A stretch of 64,000 bases of DNA from Bacteroidales bacterium. GTDB taxonomy: Bacteria; Bacteroidota; Bacteroidia; Bacteroidales; UBA932. Position numbers and translations under genes: made by a program. The notes beneath the pieces were generated by a model. The model did not search any database. It saw only the letters and a program-made list of their open reading frames with translations, and was not told where the DNA came from. The stretch is taken from assembly GCA_017454335.1 (NCBI GenBank), contig JAFTDE010000033.1:1-64000 (forward strand), given 5' to 3'. Below, one piece after another: positions 1 to 8,127 of the stretch (the stretch's first letter is position 1; each line of letters opens with the position of its first letter).

Positions 1-674
1 ACGGCGCCCATGAACTGCGAGGAGATGGAGTACACCAGGTTGATGAACTCGCCGCAAAAAGACTTCAGGTCGGTCGGAGCGATGGACACGCCACCCAGCT
101 CACGCAGGCCGGACACCAGGAAGGGATACATCGTGATGGCCACGCAGTACGGATAGCCCGGCGTGCCGCTCTCGTCATGCTTGTACAGCACGTGGGACTC
201 CAGGTCCGCCAGGTACTGGTCCGCCAGCTGGCGGCCGTACAGGGACTTGATCTTGTCCACCATGATGTAGCGGTTCTGCTTGATGTTGTTCTCCTTGTAC
301 AGCTCCTGGCCCAGGGTCACGATGTTTTTGCGCGTGACGTTGGCGTTCGCGTCGAACTTGGACCCGGTGGCGGCGTTGGAGGCGGCAATGTAGTCCTTGA
401 TGAAGTCCCGTTTCTTGCGCAGGTCGATGTCGGCGTCGAATTTCTCGATGTACGCCAGCGCGACACGCTTGTTGATGGACATCAGGGACTCCTCTACCTG
501 GCGGCGGATCTCGGAACTCGCGATCCCGTCATAAATGTAGAGGTTGTCGATGATCATTACGACAACATTGTCATCACAGTATTCTCCGGCTGATTTGTAC
601 GCTTCGTGTATTCCCCGCGACAATTTGACCTTGTCATACTCCTCCAGGGAGCCATTGGTTTTTCTTACATCCAT
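1..674 (-). CDS. nrdD: Anaerobic ribonucleoside-triphosphate reductase, N-terminal part
   Basis: The frame opens with ATG at 672-674 on the minus strand and runs off the window start, so about 224 residues of a roughly 700-residue enzyme are present. The first ~95 residues have the look of an ATP-cone allosteric domain (start MDVRKTNGSLEEYDKVKLSR). The following stretch SNAATGSKFDANANVTRKN is characteristic of class III NrdD. The enzyme reduces ribonucleoside triphosphates to deoxynucleotides under anaerobic conditions using a glycyl radical installed by NrdG; the radical Gly and zinc cysteines would be in the missing C-terminus. It lies 147 bases downstream of the GNAT gene on the same strand and probably has its own transcription start. 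The family call is from recognised sequence; nothing contradicts it. Confidence 0.93.
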   Translation of the reverse strand, partial: MDVRKTNGSLEEYDKVKLSRGIHEAYKSAGEYCDDNVVVMIIDNLYIYDGIASSEIRRQVEESLMSINKRVALAYIEKFDADIDLRKKRDFIKDYIAASNAATGSKFDANANVTRKNIVTLGQELYKENNIKQNRYIMVDKIKSLYGRQLADQYLADLESHVLYKHDESGTPGYPYCVAITMYPFLVSGLRELGGVSIAPTDLKSFCGEFINLVYSISSQFMGA

Positions 675-821
675 AGCAAAAATGCTGAAGTTAAAGGTTA
701 TGTAGCACACCGGACCTGGGCGGGTCCGTATTCGAGTGAACAAAATTAGCCCTTAACGCCCCAAAGAAAAAGCCCCCGGGCCAAAAGTTATGAACAAGAT
801 TGTCAACAAGGCCGGCAGACG
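675..821 (-). promoter_or_regulatory. nrdD leader with small hairpin and weak promoter-like element
   Basis: This 147-base gap separates the GNAT stop from the nrdD start. On the minus strand TAACTTTT (plus 783-790) resembles the Bacteroidota -7 box with a TTG about 18 nt upstream (near 807-809), which would give a leader of about 100 nt. The leader holds a 6-bp stem, CGGACC/GGTCCG with a 6-nt loop, at 711-728. A GC-rich run followed by T-rich sequence near 765-782 could be a weak terminator for the GNAT gene. No NrdR box could be recognised. All of this is tentative. Confidence 0.3.
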
Positions 822-1943
822 CTACAGGGACATGGTATAGGCCCGGCGGCGCATGAACGGTTCGGTCTTGTACTCCCCGAACAGGCTCTGCACCTTGAAG
901 TTCTCTTCCAGCTGCGGATTCAGGATCATCTTGTCGATGCCGGCCGCGACACAGTTCTCATGGATGTGCTGGAACAGCAGCACGCTCGCTCCCTTGCCCT
1001 GGTACTCGGGCAGGATGCCGATCAGCAGGGCTTCCAGCGTATCGTTGTGCCGGAGTGCATGCAGGATGTGTGCAAAACCGAAGGGGAACAGGCGCCCGCC
1101 GCAGCGCTTGACGGCCTTGGACAGGCTGGGCACGCAGAAAGCGAATCCGACCGGCTGGTCCTGCTCGTTCAGGCAGATGGCGATGAAGCGCGGGTCCAGG
1201 ATCGGGACATAGGTCTGCAGGTAGCGTTTGATCTGCCGGTCCGTCAGGGGTGTGAACTGGAACAGCGGGGCGAAGCTCTCGTTGTACATATGGAAGATCG
1301 ACATGCCGTACTTGTCCGCCAGCTCCCGGGTCGAACCGCCCTTGTATACGTGCAGCCCGTAGCGCTGCCGGATCAGGTCGGCATACTGGAACATGGGCGG
1401 CATCTCCGCGGGAATCTCCACGATGCGCTGGGTCCAGTCTACATCCTTGCGCAGCCCGGCTTCCTGCAGCAGGCGGTCGTAGTAGGGATAATTGTACAGG
1501 CAGGTGAAGGGGCTCAGGTGTTCGTATCCTTCGACCAGCAGGCCTTCCTTGTCCATGTCGGTAAAGCCCCAGGGTCCCTTGAGCGTATCGCAGCCCCGTT
1601 CGCGCCCCCAGGCGGACACGGCGCCGACAAGGGCCTCCACCACGGAAAGGTCTTCGATGAAATCCATCCAGCCGAAGCGGACGTTCTTCTGATTCCAGTC
1701 CCGGTTCGCATGGTGGTTGATGATGGCCGCGACCCGGCCGACGATCTCGCCGTCGCGCAGGGCCAGGAAACACCGGGCCTCGCAATACTCGAAGGCTCCG
1801 TTCTTCCGGGGGTTGAAGGTATCGAATTCGTCTCCGATCAATGCGGGGACCCAATTGGCTGAGTCTTTGTACAATCGCTCGGGGAAGGTAATGAAACGCC
1901 TCAGGTCCCGGCGCGTTTCTACGGGGGAGATAGTAATGCTCAT
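822..1943 (-). CDS. GNAT-fold N-acyltransferase-like protein (candidate ceramide synthase type)
   Basis: A 373-residue protein with a GNAT-like C-terminal half: the acyl-donor loop QGKGAS lies near residues 315-320, preceded by the strand LLIGILPEY, and the chain ends with FMRRRAYTMSL. The N-terminal part (GRVAAIINHHAN and FGWMDFIED) resembles a second, degenerate GNAT lobe. It is divergent from an acyl ligase and an acyl carrier protein. Known biology: in Caulobacter a GNAT-like protein (bCerS) encoded near a serine palmitoyltransferase, an ACP and an acyl-ACP ligase makes ceramide. A role in N-acylation of a lipid amine is therefore a reasonable inference, not proven. An upstream in-frame ATG exists at 1973, but it sits within the promoter region (TATATTCG at 1961-1968), so the ATG at 1943 is preferred. 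Confidence 0.6.
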   Translation of the reverse strand: MSITISPVETRRDLRRFITFPERLYKDSANWVPALIGDEFDTFNPRKNGAFEYCEARCFLALRDGEIVGRVAAIINHHANRDWNQKNVRFGWMDFIEDLSVVEALVGAVSAWGRERGCDTLKGPWGFTDMDKEGLLVEGYEHLSPFTCLYNYPYYDRLLQEAGLRKDVDWTQRIVEIPAEMPPMFQYADLIRQRYGLHVYKGGSTRELADKYGMSIFHMYNESFAPLFQFTPLTDRQIKRYLQTYVPILDPRFIAICLNEQDQPVGFAFCVPSLSKAVKRCGGRLFPFGFAHILHALRHNDTLEALLIGILPEYQGKGASVLLFQHIHENCVAAGIDKMILNPQLEENFKVQSLFGEYKTEPFMRRRAYTMSL

Positions 1944-1960
1944 GGTCGTTTTAGTACATA

Positions 1961-1990
1961 CGAATATACGCATTTTTCGTATCTTTGCAA
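1961..1990 (-). promoter_or_regulatory. Bacteroidota-type promoter for the GNAT gene
   Basis: On the minus strand TTG (plus 1988-1990) is followed after 19 nt by TATATTCG (plus 1961-1968), close to the TTG-N19-21-TAnnTTTG consensus. Predicted transcription starts near 1955, just upstream of the preferred ATG at 1943. Confidence 0.6.
1980..1987 (+). promoter_or_regulatory. -7 element for the ligase/ACP operon
   Basis: TATCTTTG is an exact match to TAnnTTTG, 26 nt upstream of the ligase ATG at 2013. No clear TTG is found at -33. It lies inside the divergent GNAT promoter (1961-1990). Confidence 0.6.
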
Positions 1991-2012
1991 CACAATACTA
2001 AAACCTATTTTG

Positions 2013-3503
2013 ATGAGCAACTACTTTTTCGACATGATTCCGGCGGAGGAACTCGCTCAGCTGGAATACATTCCCACCCTGTCCCGCTTCGTGGACTGGA
2101 TCGGCCGCAAATGGGCGGACCGTCCGGCACTTTCCGACGGAGAGCACACGTACACCTACGCCCAGACCTGCGGACGCATTGCACGCCGCCGCGCCTTCCT
2201 GAACGGACTCGGGCTTGCCCAGGGTGCCAAGGTCGCCATCTTTGACCGCAATTCCATCGATGCCATCGAACTGTTCATGGCCGCCACTTCCGCCGGCTAT
2301 GTCGCCATCCTGCTGCCCGCTTCCCTGCCGGCGCCGGCCGTGGCGGGCTGCTGCGCCCGCTTCGACGTCGAAGCCCTGTTCGTGCGGGATGAATTCAAGG
2401 AAATGACCGCTTCCGTGCCGTGCCGCGTATTCCCTGCCGCCTCCATGGCGGAGGAAGAGGCGCCCGTCGCCGACGTGGACAAGGAGAGCCCCGCCGCGAT
2501 CTTCTTCACGGGCGGCACCACCGGCGCTCCCAAGGGGGTCGTCCTGGCGCACCGCGCCCTGATGCGCGGCGCCTTCAACGGCTGCTTCCAGCCGGGAAGC
2601 GTCCTTTGCGGGCATGTATACATAGGCCTGCTGCCGCTGTCCCACGTCTTCGGACTGATCCGCGGCACCCTGTCCGTCTTCTATACCGGCGCGCTGATGT
2701 ATCCGGCCGAAGACATGAAGGCCTCCATCGGCAAACTGCCCGTCATCCGGCCGACCTGCCTCGTACTGGTTCCCGGCCTGTGCGAAGTCCTGCTGGGCCT
2801 GTGCAAGATGTACGGACCGCAGTTCCTGGGCGGACGCCTGACGACCATCATCTCCGGTGCGGCCAACGTTCCGCCGCGCCTGATGGCTGAATTCGAGAAG
2901 ATGAACATCAGCCTGCTGGCCGGTTACGGCATGACCGAAACCGCCAACCTCTCCTCCGGCAACGCGGATGTCAAGACGCGTCCGACCTCCGTCGGCCGCC
3001 TGTATCCGGGCCAGGAAGCCAGGATCGTGGACGGCGAACTGTGGCTGCGGGGCGACAATCTCTTCACGGAGTACTACAAGGATCCGGTGAACACCCGCGC
3101 GGCGCTGACCGAAGACGGATGGATCAAGACCGGAGACCTGGCGCGCTTCGACGAGGACGGGTTCCTGTACATCGTCGGCCGCATCAAGAACGTCATCATC
3201 CTGTCCAACGGAGAGAACGTCTCCCCGGAAGAGATCGAGGAGGCCTTCTACAAGTGCAACGCCATGCGCGACTGCCTGGTCAAGGAAGACGAGATGAACG
3301 GGGAAAAGGTCATCGCCATCGAGATCCTCCCGAACATGCCCGCCTTCGAGGGCAAGGACTGGAGCGAGGTCGAAGCCTTCTTCCGCAAACTGGTGGACGA
3401 CGTCAACGCCACCCTGCCCACCACCCACCGTGTTTCCAAGCTGACCGTCCGCAAGGAAGACTTCAAGCGGACCGGAGCGCTCAAGATCGACCGCAACCAG
3501 TAA
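2013..3503 (+). CDS. AMP-forming acyl-CoA/acyl-ACP ligase
   Basis: A 496-residue member of the ANL adenylate-forming superfamily. The ATP loop FFTGGTTGAPKG lies near residue 163, the A5 motif GYGMTETA near 305, the hinge motif GDLARFDEDGFLYIVGRIK near 374, and the C-terminal catalytic lysine is in GALKIDR near 490, so all steps of activation (fatty acid to acyl-AMP to thioester) appear intact. The ACP gene starts 4 bases after its stop, which suggests an acyl-ACP ligase rather than a CoA ligase. A TTG start at 2010 is possible, but ATG at 2013 (MSNYFFDMIP) is chosen. Together with the divergent GNAT gene it forms a self-contained acyl activation and transfer unit. Substrate is unknown. Confidence 0.85.
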   Translation: MSNYFFDMIPAEELAQLEYIPTLSRFVDWIGRKWADRPALSDGEHTYTYAQTCGRIARRRAFLNGLGLAQGAKVAIFDRNSIDAIELFMAATSAGYVAILLPASLPAPAVAGCCARFDVEALFVRDEFKEMTASVPCRVFPAASMAEEEAPVADVDKESPAAIFFTGGTTGAPKGVVLAHRALMRGAFNGCFQPGSVLCGHVYIGLLPLSHVFGLIRGTLSVFYTGALMYPAEDMKASIGKLPVIRPTCLVLVPGLCEVLLGLCKMYGPQFLGGRLTTIISGAANVPPRLMAEFEKMNISLLAGYGMTETANLSSGNADVKTRPTSVGRLYPGQEARIVDGELWLRGDNLFTEYYKDPVNTRAALTEDGWIKTGDLARFDEDGFLYIVGRIKNVIILSNGENVSPEEIEEAFYKCNAMRDCLVKEDEMNGEKVIAIEILPNMPAFEGKDWSEVEAFFRKLVDDVNATLPTTHRVSKLTVRKEDFKRTGALKIDRNQ

Positions 3504-3507
3504 GATT

Positions 3508-3753
3508 ATGACAAGAGCTGAGATATTTGAAGGTCTGAAGGAAATCATCCAGACGATCAAGCCCAAAATGAACCTCGACAACGTGTCCGAGCAGAGCATG
3601 CTGGTGACGGACCTGGGCATCGACTCGCTGTCGATGCTGCTGCTGTCCCTGGCTACCGAACAGAAATTCCAGATCCGTTTCGAGACCCAGAAGCCCTTCG
3701 AGCGCGTCAGCGACGTGATCGACTACATCATTGGGATTCGCGGCGGCGATTAA
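3508..3753 (+). CDS. Dedicated acyl carrier protein
   Basis: An 81-residue acyl carrier protein with the phosphopantetheine attachment motif DSL at residues 39-41 (Ser40) following VTDLGI. It starts 4 bases after the ligase stop, so it is almost certainly its carrier partner. It differs clearly from the housekeeping-like ACP at 63479-63715, for example in its N-terminal helix (MTRAEIFEGLKEIIQTIKPK). Its 3' end overlaps the convergent gene at 3728 by 26 bases. Likely function: carry the acyl chain activated by the upstream ligase to an acyltransferase, plausibly the divergent GNAT protein. Confidence 0.9.
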   Translation: MTRAEIFEGLKEIIQTIKPKMNLDNVSEQSMLVTDLGIDSLSMLLLSLATEQKFQIRFETQKPFERVSDVIDYIIGIRGGD

Positions 3754-4975
3754 GCTGCCGGATGATGCGCCGGATGATGGCATTGATGTCCTGGTCCGGT
3801 TCGATCACATTGTAATCCCCCCAGAAATCGGTGTCCGTGAAAGCGGACACCTTTTGTGACAGGACGTCCCGGAAACGGACCCGGTCCGTATTCTCGATGA
3901 CCACCGGACGGCCGTCCCGATGGTCCGTGACCGCCATCTCACCCGTAATGTAATAGTTCGTCCGGAACAGCGAGCGGCGCCGGCGGGTGGACAGGTCCAG
4001 GGTCATCCGGATGTAGTCATAGTACCACTTCCCGTCGAATTCCTTGTAGTTCATCACCACTTCGGCCCGGTTGACATAGGTCCGCAGGTCGACCGGCTGG
4101 CGGAGAACGAAGAGTCCGGCGGCCCGTTCCTCGCGGCCCTCCACATTGACACTCAGTTCCACCCGGGCGATAGCCAGGGACTCGCTTTCGATGAAGACGC
4201 GGCCCCGGTACAGGATGTCGTCGCCGCCCGGTTTCTGGTCGAAATGCACCACCTGGAACAGCTTGTCATCCATCAGCACCGGCGGTTCCAGGGAGAAGTC
4301 GTAGGTGTCTTCCAGATCCCGGATCGGAACCCCGGCGAAGGGATCCTGCATCTGGTCATAGTTGAGCGCGGAGACGATGCCGCCCTGGAAGTTGACGGCC
4401 AGCGAGTCCGTCTTGTCGTAATTCAGGTTCCCGCGGCCCTTGTAGATGGCCGCCTTGTCGGCGACCACGCTGGCATAGGGCGCCTTGTCGATGTCGATCA
4501 CCGCCTCGTTCAGCACGATGTACTTGACATTACCCTTCCGGATCAGCTCGCGGTAGAACGCGGTCATGCCGACGTGTTCCGTGGGATAGTTGTCCCGGAC
4601 CCGCATCAGCGCAGACACCACCAGCGCATAGGCGTCGTGGGCGCTGACCTTCGCCGCCTCCAGCTGGATGGCATAGGGAATCATCGGAATCCGCAGCTGG
4701 CTGTCTCCGAAATCACTGATCTGGTATTCGGCCGTCAGGTAGCCCAGGTAACTGACCGTGATATACCCTTTGGAATCGGCCGGGATCTTGAACGAAAAAA
4801 CACCTTCGGAGTTCGTCACGATGGACAGGCTGGACCCCTGGAGCGTCACGGAAGCCGCACGCAGCGGCTCTCCGGTCTGCTTGTCGAAGACCTGCCCGCT
4901 GAGGGTGACAACCCCCTGGGCCATGGCCTGGACACAGAGACCGAGTGCTAAAAAAAAGAAGATGATTCGATTCAT
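3728..4975 (-). CDS. Carboxypeptidase-regulatory-like domain protein, exported
   Basis: A 415-residue exported protein. Residues 1-19 (MNRIIFFFLALGLCVQAMAQ region) form a signal peptide. Residues ~22-105 form a carboxypeptidase D regulatory-like beta domain (LSGQVFDKQTGEPLRAASV), the same fold found at the N-terminus of Bacteroidota TonB-dependent receptors. The remaining ~300 residues are beta-rich and carry no motif I can name; this architecture is common in Bacteroidota envelope proteins of unknown function. An upstream non-ATG or ATG extension would put the start before the signal peptide, so the start at 4975 is preferred; TACATTTG (plus 4994-5001) lies 18 nt upstream. The 3' end overlaps the ACP gene. 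Confidence 0.75.
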   Translation of the reverse strand: MNRIIFFFLALGLCVQAMAQGVVTLSGQVFDKQTGEPLRAASVTLQGSSLSIVTNSEGVFSFKIPADSKGYITVSYLGYLTAEYQISDFGDSQLRIPMIPYAIQLEAAKVSAHDAYALVVSALMRVRDNYPTEHVGMTAFYRELIRKGNVKYIVLNEAVIDIDKAPYASVVADKAAIYKGRGNLNYDKTDSLAVNFQGGIVSALNYDQMQDPFAGVPIRDLEDTYDFSLEPPVLMDDKLFQVVHFDQKPGGDDILYRGRVFIESESLAIARVELSVNVEGREERAAGLFVLRQPVDLRTYVNRAEVVMNYKEFDGKWYYDYIRMTLDLSTRRRRSLFRTNYYITGEMAVTDHRDGRPVVIENTDRVRFRDVLSQKVSAFTDTDFWGDYNVIEPDQDINAIIRRIIRQLNRRRESQ

Positions 4976-4993
4976 GAACGTATGGTATTTGAA

Positions 4994-5001
4994 CAAATGT
5001 A
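4994..5001 (-). promoter_or_regulatory. -7 element for the 3728-4975 gene
   Basis: Minus-strand TACATTTG matches TAnnTTTG exactly and lies 18 nt upstream of the ATG at 4975. It is separated by only one base from the divergent -7 element at 5003-5010. Confidence 0.55.
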
Positions 5002-5002
5002 G

Positions 5003-5010
5003 TAATTTTG
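5003..5010 (+). promoter_or_regulatory. -7 element for the MATE gene
   Basis: TAATTTTG matches TAnnTTTG exactly. The ATG at 5020 lies only 9 nt downstream, so the transcript would have almost no leader. Confidence 0.5.
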
Positions 5011-5019
5011 TGTTGCAAA

Positions 5020-6486
5020 ATGGCCAAAGAATCGAAAAATTCAAAAGAATTCCTGTTGGAGCAGCTCCGGAGCGGCCGGGACATGAGTCCGGGCCAGCAG
5101 CTGAAGTTGACTTTCCTGCTGGCCGTCCCCGCCATCCTGGCCCAGCTGTCGATGTGCCTGATGAGCTACATCGATGCGGCGATGGTCGGACGGCTGGGCA
5201 GCGCCCAGGCCGCCGCCATCGGGCTGGTCAGTTCCTCCGCCTGGATTCTCGGCAGCTTCTGCTATGCCAACAGTTCGGGATTCAGCGTCCAGATCGCCCA
5301 CCGCTGCGGCGCCGGTGATTTCGACGGGGCCCGCCGGATCTTCCGGCACGGCCTGCTGACCATTTTCGGACTCAGCCTGGTGCTGGCCCTGGCCGGTTTC
5401 ATCATCGGCGGACCGCTGCCGCGCTGGCTGGGCGGCACGAGCGAGATCCTCGCCGAAGCCTCGGCCTATTTCAAGATCTACGCCCTCTTCCTGCCCGTCT
5501 TCCAGGTGGGTATTTTCGGCGAGGCGGCCCTCATCGCCAGCGGCAACATGAAAGTCCCCAGCATCACCAGCATCGCCATGTGCGTGCTGGACGTGCTGTT
5601 CAACTACCTGTTCATCTTCAAACTGGGACTGGGCGTGAAAGGAGCGGCCATCGGCACCGGCCTGGCCGAGCTGAGCGCGGGCGTATTCATGCTGTTCTAC
5701 ATCCTGCGCCATTCCCGGGAACTGCACCAGCAGGTCCACCTGTCTTCCCTGGCCAGGCTGATCCGCGGCATCGGACGCCGCGCCCCCACCCCGATCGCCA
5801 ATGCGCTGACTTCCCCCGACAGCGAGAACGGAACCATTTTCCGCAACGCATTCAACATCAGCTGGCCCCTCTGGCTGCAGAACCTCGTCACCCGCGGCGC
5901 CTACATCGCGGCGACGGTCATCGTCGCCCCGCTGGGAACCGTCGCCATCGCGGCGAACTCCTTCGCCATCACGGCTGAGGGATTCTGTTACTTGCCCGGA
6001 TACGGCATGCAGGATGCGGCGACGACGCTGGTCGGCCAGAGCCTGGGCGCCCGGCGCAAGGACCTGGCGCGGCGCTTCGCCCGCATCACCATCCTCAGCG
6101 GCGCCTCGCTGATGCTGGGCCTGGCCGTGCTGATGTGGGTCTTCGCCCCGCAGATCATGGGCCTGCTGAGCACCGACCCGGCCGTCATCTCCCTGGGTGC
6201 CAAGTGCCTGCGGATCGAGGCCTGGGCCGAATTCCTCTTCGGCGTGAGCATCGTCGGTTACGGCTGCTGCGTCGGCGCGGGCGACACGCTCATGCCCAGC
6301 GCCATCAACCTGATGAGCATGTGGGTCATCCGCATCGGACTGGCGCTGCTGCTGATTCCGCGCTTCGGGCTGGAGGGATACTGGTACGCCATGGCGACGG
6401 AGCTCTGCATCAAGGGCATCATCTTCGCCCTGCGCATCCGCGGCGAGAAATGGATGCGGACAAAACTCGTCGAATCGCAAAAATAA
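5020..6486 (+). CDS. MATE family efflux transporter
   Basis: A 488-residue inner-membrane protein with about 12 hydrophobic segments arranged in two halves, each with the MATE signature (AQLSMCLMSYIDAAMVGRLG near residues 35-55; WLQNLVTRGAYIAATVIVAPLG in the second half). MATE transporters export cationic or other small molecules using a Na+ or H+ gradient. The start at MAKESKNSKEF is chosen because the pre-membrane stretch (FLLEQLRSG...MSPGQQLKLTF) is typical of Bacteroidota homologues. It is divergent from the 3728-4975 gene. Substrate cannot be predicted. Confidence 0.9.
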   Translation: MAKESKNSKEFLLEQLRSGRDMSPGQQLKLTFLLAVPAILAQLSMCLMSYIDAAMVGRLGSAQAAAIGLVSSSAWILGSFCYANSSGFSVQIAHRCGAGDFDGARRIFRHGLLTIFGLSLVLALAGFIIGGPLPRWLGGTSEILAEASAYFKIYALFLPVFQVGIFGEAALIASGNMKVPSITSIAMCVLDVLFNYLFIFKLGLGVKGAAIGTGLAELSAGVFMLFYILRHSRELHQQVHLSSLARLIRGIGRRAPTPIANALTSPDSENGTIFRNAFNISWPLWLQNLVTRGAYIAATVIVAPLGTVAIAANSFAITAEGFCYLPGYGMQDAATTLVGQSLGARRKDLARRFARITILSGASLMLGLAVLMWVFAPQIMGLLSTDPAVISLGAKCLRIEAWAEFLFGVSIVGYGCCVGAGDTLMPSAINLMSMWVIRIGLALLLIPRFGLEGYWYAMATELCIKGIIFALRIRGEKWMRTKLVESQK

Positions 6487-6522
6487 TTCGTATATTGCAG
6501 GATAAAACCTAACAGAAGAAAT

Positions 6523-8127
6523 ATGTACGACCAGCAACACGGGCTCTATGTCGCCCACGGACCGGAAGGTCCCATCAGCATCTGCGGCAAAATGGCGAAC
6601 CGCCACGGACTCATCGCCGGCGCGACCGGTACCGGCAAGACTGTCACCCTGCAGGTTCTTGCAGAAAGTTTCAGCCAGGCAGGCGTTCCCTGCTTCATGG
6701 CGGACATGAAGGGAGACCTCAGCGGCATCAGCCAGACCGGAAAGATGTCCGGGTTCATCGAGAAGCGCTGCGCCGAGTTCGGTATCGAGAATCCCGCCTT
6801 CGGACCCAATCCCGTCCGTCTGTACGACGTCTTCGGCGAGCAGGGCCACCCGATGCGCTCGACCATCTCGAACATGGGACCGCAGCTGCTGTCCCGCCTG
6901 CTGGGCCTGAACGACACCCAGTCCGGCGTGCTGGACATCGTCTTCCGCGTGGCGGACGACAAGGGACTGCTGCTGATCGACATGAAGGACCTCCGCTCCA
7001 TGCTGGGATACGTCAGCGCACATGCCGCCGAGTACCAGCAGCAATATGGCAACGTCACCCCGGCATCGGTCGGCGCCATCCAGCGCGCCCTGCTGTCGCT
7101 GGAGAACGAAGGCGCGGACAAGTTCTTCGCCGAGCCCTCCTTCGACATCCAGGACCTGCTGCAGCGGACCGCGGACGGCAAGGGCGTGCTGAGCATCCTC
7201 GCCGCGGACAAGCTGATGATGAATCCCAAGCTGTATTCGACCTTCCTGCTGTGGCTGCTGAGCGACATCTACGCCACCCTGCCGGAAGTCGGCGACCTGG
7301 AACTGCCGAAACTGGTCTTCTTCTTCGACGAGGCCCACACCCTGTTCACGGACACCGCCCCCGCCCTGGTCAGCAAGATCGAGCAGGTGGTGCGCCTGAT
7401 CCGGAGCAAGGGCGTCGGCGTGTATTTCGTCACCCAGAACCCCACCGACATCCCCGAATCCATCCTCGGCCAGCTGGGCAACCGTGTCCAGCACGCCCTG
7501 CGCGCCTATACCCCCAAGGACCAGAAGGCTGTCCGCGCCGCCGCGGAGACCTTCCGCGCCAACCCCGCCTTCAAGACGGACGAGGCCATCATGAACCTCG
7601 AGACCGGCGAAGCCCTGGTTTCCTTCCTGGATCCGAAGGGTGCCCCGAACGTGGTGCAGCGCGCCCGCATCCTCTTCCCGCTCAGCCAGATCGGCGCCAT
7701 CACGGCCGGCCAGCGTCTGGACATCCTCAACGACTCCCCCGTCAAGGGCAAATACGACGAGGTGATCGACCGTGAATCCGCCTTCGAGGTGCTGCTGGCC
7801 GACCAGCAGCGCGCCGCCGAAGAGCAGGCGCGCCAGCAGGAAGCCGTGGCCGAGCAGAAGGAACGCGCCGCCGCCAAGGCGAAGAAGAGCGGCAAGAAAG
7901 AGACGTCCACAGCCGCCAAGATCGGCAAGGCCGTGGCCACCGCCGCCGTCGGTGCCGCCATCTCCAGCGTGACCCGCAGCGCGGGCACGGCCGCCGCGAA
8001 CGCCATCACCGGCAAGAAGAGCTCCAGCACCAGCGGCAAGAGCATCGCCGGCAAGGCCATCACCAACGCGACTTCCTCCGCCCTGCGCACCCTGACCCGT
8101 TCCATCCTCGGCAGCCTGATCAAGTAA
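6523..8127 (+). CDS. HerA-like DUF853 family P-loop ATPase (YjgR type)
   Basis: A 534-residue protein with Walker A GATGTGKT at residues 33-40 and Walker B LVFFFDEAH near 264-272; the N-terminal text LYVAHGPEGPISICGKMANRHG is typical of the DUF853/YjgR family of HerA-type ATPases. The family's job is not settled; the HerA fold suggests a DNA- or protein-translocating motor. The last ~110 residues are rich in Ala, Lys and Ser (AAEEQARQQEAVAEQKERAA), probably a coiled coil plus flexible basic tail. A weak -7 box TATATTGC lies at 6491-6498. Its stop overlaps the next ATG by one base, so it is translationally coupled to the M23 endopeptidase gene. Confidence 0.85.
   Translation: MYDQQHGLYVAHGPEGPISICGKMANRHGLIAGATGTGKTVTLQVLAESFSQAGVPCFMADMKGDLSGISQTGKMSGFIEKRCAEFGIENPAFGPNPVRLYDVFGEQGHPMRSTISNMGPQLLSRLLGLNDTQSGVLDIVFRVADDKGLLLIDMKDLRSMLGYVSAHAAEYQQQYGNVTPASVGAIQRALLSLENEGADKFFAEPSFDIQDLLQRTADGKGVLSILAADKLMMNPKLYSTFLLWLLSDIYATLPEVGDLELPKLVFFFDEAHTLFTDTAPALVSKIEQVVRLIRSKGVGVYFVTQNPTDIPESILGQLGNRVQHALRAYTPKDQKAVRAAAETFRANPAFKTDEAIMNLETGEALVSFLDPKGAPNVVQRARILFPLSQIGAITAGQRLDILNDSPVKGKYDEVIDRESAFEVLLADQQRAAEEQARQQEAVAEQKERAAAKAKKSGKKETSTAAKIGKAVATAAVGAAISSVTRSAGTAAANAITGKKSSSTSGKSIAGKAITNATSSALRTLTRSILGSLIK

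Noticed and set aside
1944-1973. The upstream ATG of the GNAT gene.
   Set aside because: It lies within or before the predicted -7 element at 1961-1968, so it would not be in the mRNA.
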